Origin: Akebia trifoliata | Taxonomy: Eukaryota; Streptophyta; Magnoliopsida; Ranunculales; Lardizabalaceae | Length of the DNA stretch: 64,000 nucleotides | Assembly (NCBI GenBank): GCA_017979445.1 | Contig: CM030718.1 | Coordinates: forward strand, 19,959,021-20,023,020 | Reading direction: 5' to 3' | Shown here: one piece after another, positions 59,581-64,000 of the stretch | Numbering within the stretch: position 1 is the stretch's first letter | How the letters are laid out: every line of letters starts with the position of its first letter | The notes under the pieces: generated by a model | Told to the model about the DNA's origin: nothing | Seen by the model: the letters and a program-made list of their open reading frames with translations, nothing else | Databases searched by the model: none | Program-made: the position numbers and the translations under genes

Positions 59581-61275
59581 GATATCATTGCTCCTAAGCT
59601 TAAACGTCCACTACCTAGTTGGAGTCGAGAGTCAAGTCGTTTGGAACGAACATCTGCACCAAGTGAACCATCAAAAATGGCTTCTGAATCTGAACTCACA
59701 AAAATTCGTAAGATCTTGACCGTTTTTGTAATGGATATAAACAACATCAAAAGCAAGGTAGAAGTACTAGAGCAGATCTCTGAGTCAATAAGAAATCCCC
59801 TTGATGATCAAAGGGGCAAAGGATCAGAAGGAAGCACTACTAGAAATGTAGAAGATGTCTACGAGCTTGATGGAAATGAGGAACACTTAAATGAAAATCC
59901 GGTGCTGGCTAATAGAATGACTCAGTTGGAAATAACTTTGAAAAGTATAAAAGGGATTGATGAAATCACAGCAGGCATCGAGGCCTTAAATCAAATCCCT
60001 AAAATTCGTTTGCCAGAAAAGTTCGTAATGCCAGAAATGAAAAAATTCAATGGGGTAGGTTGTGCAAGAACACACCTCAAAGTATATGTCACTAACATGC
60101 GTACTATGGGCTTAAGTGAAGAGCATATGACATTATTATTCTAACGTATCCTATCAGGATCAGCTTTACGATGGCTGATGTCTCAAGATTCGTCTGCAAT
60201 CGGGACATGGGAGAATATGTCAAAGCTTTTTTGGCACCAGTACAAGTATAGTACCGAGATTGAAACTTCTCGAAGGGATTTAGAGTCAACTAAGCAAAAG
60301 AACGGAGAAACATTTACTGACTTTATCAGTCATTGGAGATCTAAGGCTGCACAAATGTGGGATAGACCATCAGAAAAAGAACAAGTGGCGATTATATTGA
60401 AAAATCTTTCACAAGGGTATGCTCAGCATTTAGTCGCCCAATACCTCCCCACATTAAAGTCCCTGTTACAAGCCGGTAGTCAAATCAAGGATGCCTTCGC
60501 TTCCGGGGTTCTTTCCAATCCTTCAGACAATAAACTCAAAAAGTCCTTCCCCAATTTCAAGACTAGTATTAATCATGCCTATGTAGCCAATACATCTGCT
60601 ACACCCATCCATTCTACTATCTCACCTATTAACCAGGCTAATTCTAGTCAACCTTGACCGCGCAGGAAATTTACTAATCTTGGGATGTCATTGAGTGTGG
60701 TCTTTTAGAAATTATTAAGTAAATGGCTTATTATACCTCTTCAACCTCGACCTCTACCAAGTCCACTCCTTGCTTCTCACAATCCCAACTCATTTTGTGA
60801 GTTTCACCAAAATCCTGGTCATCTTACTAATCAGTGTGTTGCCCTTCGTCATACTGTTCAAAACCTTATCAATACCAAAAAAGTTACCGTCCCTACCCCT
60901 TTGCAGTCAAATGTTACCACCAATCCTTTACCCACGTTCCAACCTCCTCAGACCTTGAATATGGTGTCTAATACCCATCTCCCAGTTGATCCAGTTCTCC
61001 TCATCCACCAAATCAATCCTAAATCACCTAGCCCTCCCCTTATTGGAATGATAGTTCCTAAGGAAGTTCTTACTACTGGTTGCAAGCCATTCAACTTAAC
61101 TTCAGATGAAATCTATTGCTTGTCCCCCCCTCATCATGACAACTCTACTTTGATCACGTATGCTTCAACACAGATGGACTTGGAAGAATCTAATTTCTTA
61201 AGAGAAGAAAATCCTTACTTATCGACCAAGAATATGAATACTTCTCCCTCTATTGCAATGAATATGAACATATGA
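59581..61275 (+). pseudogene. gag: Decayed gag of element C
   Basis: One reading frame matches the gag of element A from 59581 to 61275 but has three in-frame stops: TAA at 60142, TGA at 60655 and TAG at 60706. The first and third fall where element A has Gln codons, compatible with C-to-T change. The first ATG is at 59677. The gag core (KFNGVGCARTHLKVYV and FTDFISHWRSKAAQMW) and the zinc-knuckle-like segment FCEFHQNPGHLTNQC are still recognisable, with the same C-x2-H-x4-H-x4-C form as A. There are no frameshifts, so decay is by point mutation only. Confidence 0.85.
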
Positions 61276-61532
61276 CTTGGGAAGAAGGAAATCTCAAAAT
61301 ATCTGAACTCGATACGACCTTGGCCAAGGGAGAAGAATCAAGTCTGAATAAGAAAATGTCAGAAAATGACAAAGAATCTGAAGAAGAAGATCAAGACTGG
61401 CAAATTACCACAGAATCTCTCAACATTGCTCAGTTGTTCCTTGAAGATTATCATGCTTCAGTCCTACCGGTTGAAAGTGATGTCTTGAGTCCTCAGTCTG
61501 TAATCAAACCCGTTGTGGGTACTTGTCTTTAA
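61272..61532 (+). CDS. Short acidic frame after gag in element C, uncertain
   Basis: 86 codons overlapping the gag stop by 4 bp (ATGA), in another frame. The product is rich in Glu, Asp and Ser and has no family match. It may be the degraded start of the protease region or a chance frame; element A has no equivalent. Confidence 0.25.
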   Translation: MTWEEGNLKISELDTTLAKGEESSLNKKMSENDKESEEEDQDWQITTESLNIAQLFLEDYHASVLPVESDVLSPQSVIKPVVGTCL

Positions 61533-62020
61533 TTTTTCATGAGTCATGTGATTTAGTTTGAGTCTTTTTTTTATTATTTCGTAATGTCTTATTCTTGTTA
61601 GATCTAGTCTAGCCTTTTATTTCTGTTGAGTCAAGTCAGTTTATCGAGTCTGCAATGGTGTCTGTCGTCCCATCTGAATTTAATTGAGCAAAAGGAATTT
61701 CTGAATACTTCGAGCACATTAACGACTTAACTAATAATCTTGCTTTAGGAAAGGATCTTCTAACAAGGAATCCCCTCCCGAATCAATTGGATTATTTAAA
61801 CAAGGAGACAAAGGTCAGGTTCAACCTCTAATCGAGGAAGCAAAGGTCATTGACCTCGAAAAAAATAATTCTCAAAAAAATTCAGATCGAAACTGACTTA
61901 TCCCTAGAGGAACACGATGAGATGATGAATTTATTTAGAAAACTCAAAAGACTTGTTCACGTGGTCCTATGAGGATATGTTGGGTAAGCTTGGGTGTTGA
62001 TCAACAAGAAATGGGTACCT
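61533..62020 (+). pseudogene. Protease-RT linker remnant of element C
   Basis: Short shifted frames include LSLEEHDEMMNLFRKL and then DLFTWSYEDMLG (about 61960-61995), the signature just before RT in plant gypsy pol. No RT follows. This is the same breakpoint region as 7180-7310 in element A. From 62020 to 62700 no gene is seen. Confidence 0.6.
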
Positions 62021-62719
62021 GTCCTACGAACTAGAGTGGAATCACATAATCAGAGGATGAGTCACATCATTGTTGAATTTCTCAAAAATGGAAAGGAATC
62101 CAAAGTGGAGCACTGTTAAGGTAACTAATAAGAATCTCAAAATTTCTATGACAAATGTATTAGACACATTGAGATTGACCAGAGAAATCATAGTTCACGC
62201 CTTCAACATGTCATACTTCGACTCAATTTTCTATACGGACTACTTCAGGGTTCTATGTAATATGACATGAAAGGAAGTTTGAAATGGAAAGTTCGTTTAT
62301 TAAAATGCGAATAAAATACCCATCGTTAGAAGTGAATTTGATTTATCACCATGAATCATTTGTATTTTGATACGAAAGAGAAAATGCGGGACATGCAAGT
62401 TGAAGATTGAGCCTTTAAAGAAAATCAAGCTGTTGCCTTCAACCGAATAAAAAAAATTACAAATCCAACAAGGAAGGTCATCTCGTCACCAAGACAAGAT
62501 TATTTGAAAAAGCTGTTAGACTTCAAAGATCATCACGATGCCAAAATGCTAGAATCAATCAACCTTGACCAAATCAAGCGGTACTGCATTTAAGGAGGCC
62601 ATCTTTGGCTGAAATAATTTTCCTATTACCCAGTTAAATATTTTTCTTCTTAGCCTTTTATAGCCTTTTTCAAAAAAAAGAAAAAATATTGCCTTTTTCT
62701 TTCTCAGCCCGACCACCCA

Positions 62720-62818
62720 ACCTAGGGGAGGGAATGTATTCGAACTACGTTTTGGTCTGATCCCAAAATTTTGGGGTATGTAGGCAACCTGAGAAGTTAC
62801 TTCAGGCCCGACCACATC
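62720..62818 (+). other. Conserved noncoding block, element C copy
   Basis: Nearly identical to 7774-7876 of element A: GAACTACGTTTTGGTCTGAT, then GGGGTATGTAGGCAACCTGA and AGTTACTTCAGGCCCG. A short gap-like difference separates the two halves. Confidence 0.6.
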
Positions 62819-62936
62819 AAAATAAAAAAATAGATTCCCCCACAAAGAAAAATCCAAAAAGAAAAAAAATCAAAAAAGGATATTGTCAAGATGAGGAAGA
62901 AAATTAAAAAAAATAAATTCAAAGAAAAAAATTAAA

Positions 62937-62962
62937 AGAAATGCCACATAAGGGGCATTTGG
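62937..62962 (+). repeat. Polypurine-tract-like hairpin, element C
   Basis: AAATGCC-ACATAAG-GGGCATTT with pairing arms, the same theme as 8008-8027. Further partial copies are at about 63703 (AAGGGGCATTTTT) and 63757 (AAACTAGGGGCATT). Confidence 0.6.
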
Positions 62963-63115
62963 GTTTTGAGCCTCAAAATTCCTTTTTTTTATGCCCAGTC
63001 CTAAGCTTACCTATGAAAGTCCTCCTAAGTACCGTGCGAAAAGGTTAAGAAAGGAAACAAAGCGTGATCAGATAGTAACTCTAGAAGTTCAAAAAGGAAG
63101 AAAAGGGAAAATAAA

Positions 63116-63346
63116 GCCTACTAAGTTGAAAACCCGAAAGGGCGACTTAGGCAAAAATCAAGGCAAGCTCACAAGGTTGAAAATCTGAAAGGACGGTTTT
63201 TCCAACAATTAGAGCAAAAAAGAAATGTATAGAAGAAAAAAGGTAAGCTCGCTAGATTGAAAACCTGAAAAGGCGATCTAGGCAAAAATCAGAGCAATCA
63301 AGGAAACATCTCAGTCAAGTTGAGAATCTAAAAGGCGGTCCGAGCC
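63116..63346 (+). repeat. Covarying hairpin array, element C copy
   Basis: Four units near 63116, 63167, 63247 and 63310. Units 1 and 3 are good: outer stems CTAAGTTG/CGACTTAG and CTAGATTG/CGATCTAG. The inner hairpin is CCC-GAAA-GGG in unit 1 and CCT-GAAA-AGG in unit 3, a paired change. Units 2 and 4 are decayed. The frame 62991-63188 crosses the first units and is not thought to be coding. Confidence 0.65.
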
Positions 63347-64000
63347 AAAACATTGAAAGTCCAAAGGGTCAAGCTGCATCAATTTTGGGGTGAACAATTA
63401 ATGATCGTACAATCAATAGATAGTTTGAACCAAATGTAGACTCAATGGATACAAGTGTCTTGTCTACGATTGATCTGAAGAGTTTCACGTCCCTAAGTGA
63501 ACCGATGGGGAGAAAGAATAGATTCTGTGATGAATTTCAAAAAGAAATATTTTGTTCCAATTTCTTCGAGCCTGACTCAAAATCTTCAATATAAAAAGTC
63601 AAAATTTAAAGTTAAACTTTATTGCGCTTGCGGTAATCAAAGATTTCAAACTTTCATAACAGGGACACTTCCCTTTTCTAAAGAATTCACTTTCCCCCCT
63701 TACACAAGGGGCATTTTTCTCAAATGTGTTCGATTATCCCAAATGCAACATTCCTTACCAAACTAGGGGCATTGTGTTCTGGAGCCTAATCAAATTCGAT
63801 CCCAAAGGATAAGGTTAATCTTGAATTGAAAAGTACCCTCTTGATAGTAATTCTTGAAAACCCTCGAGGTTCAAAGAAAATTAAAATGGTGATCGGACCT
63901 TCACAAAATCCAACTTTTTCAAAAAGTGTTGTTAATCTCCTAATTGTTTCGCCCAGACAATAGTTCGTTACTCTTTCACCCCGAGTATGTAGAGTAGAAC
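63347..64000 (+). other. 3' region of element C to the window end
   Basis: No gene. Two polypurine-like motifs are present. The 77-bp array of element A has not appeared by the window end. Confidence 0.45.

Larger units (their letters stand above)
55306..64000 (+). mobile_element. Ogre/Tat-like LTR retrotransposon C (incomplete at window end)
   Basis: Inserted into the protease fragment. It has a 3072-bp 5' LTR, Arg-type primer site, leader, decayed gag, a protease-RT linker remnant and a structured 3' region; the 3' LTR lies beyond the window. Internal order matches element A, but gag is mutated and the sequences are well diverged. Between the end of gag and the first 3' block shared with A there is only about 1.3 kb, so a complete pol cannot fit there. 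Confidence 0.88.

Noticed and set aside
62991..63188. Basic 65-residue protein
   Set aside because: Runs across the hairpin array; the matching region of element A has no such frame.

Overview
This window is nuclear DNA of a flowering plant, probably a dicot, although the species cannot be read from it. The evidence is intron-containing laccase genes with plant splice sites and Ty3/gypsy elements of the Tat/Ogre and Athila types, in AT-rich sequence. Two host genes are recognisable; almost everything else is layered transposable-element sequence. No rRNA, tRNA or CRISPR locus was seen.

Host genes. Two complete six-exon laccase genes of the LAC17 type lie in tandem on the + strand (26798-30433 and 50787-54563). 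Exon lengths are identical (117, 152, 245, 129, 969 and 131 nt). Each encodes 580 residues with a signal peptide and every copper ligand, and they differ at about two dozen residues. The duplicated unit includes about 2 kb of upstream DNA with a 35-bp imperfect palindrome about 85-100 bp before the TATA box, and a minus-strand gypsy gag-protease fragment downstream. It runs at least 18644-31160, interrupted by insertions, and again at about 49030-55305.

Layout. 1-12551 is Ogre/Tat-like element A: most of the 5' LTR, tRNA-Arg-type primer site, long leader, gag, almost no pol, a structured 3' region, and the complete 3' LTR. 12552-16775 holds decayed LTR and gag pieces. 16776-18643 is a minus-strand solo LTR. 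19370-24825 is a minus-strand Athila-type solo LTR into which a truncated plus-strand Athila element (19717-23864) inserted. Laccase 1 follows, then the minus-strand gypsy fragment (to 33227). 34415-38705 is a solo LTR with an exact 5-bp target duplication. 38711-46409 is LTR debris. 47417-48922 is a terminal-inverted-repeat element with a foldback inside. Laccase 2 follows. 55306-64000 is element C, a second Ogre/Tat-like element with a decayed gag, running off the window.

The most unusual signals lie in the noncoding 3' regions of elements A and C. Both carry repeated small hairpins whose stems change in a base-paired manner, copies of the polypurine-tract hairpin, and a nearly identical block. 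Both have gag followed directly by a short protease-RT linker and then this 3' region. This looks like a gag-plus, pol-minus non-autonomous family held together by RNA structure.
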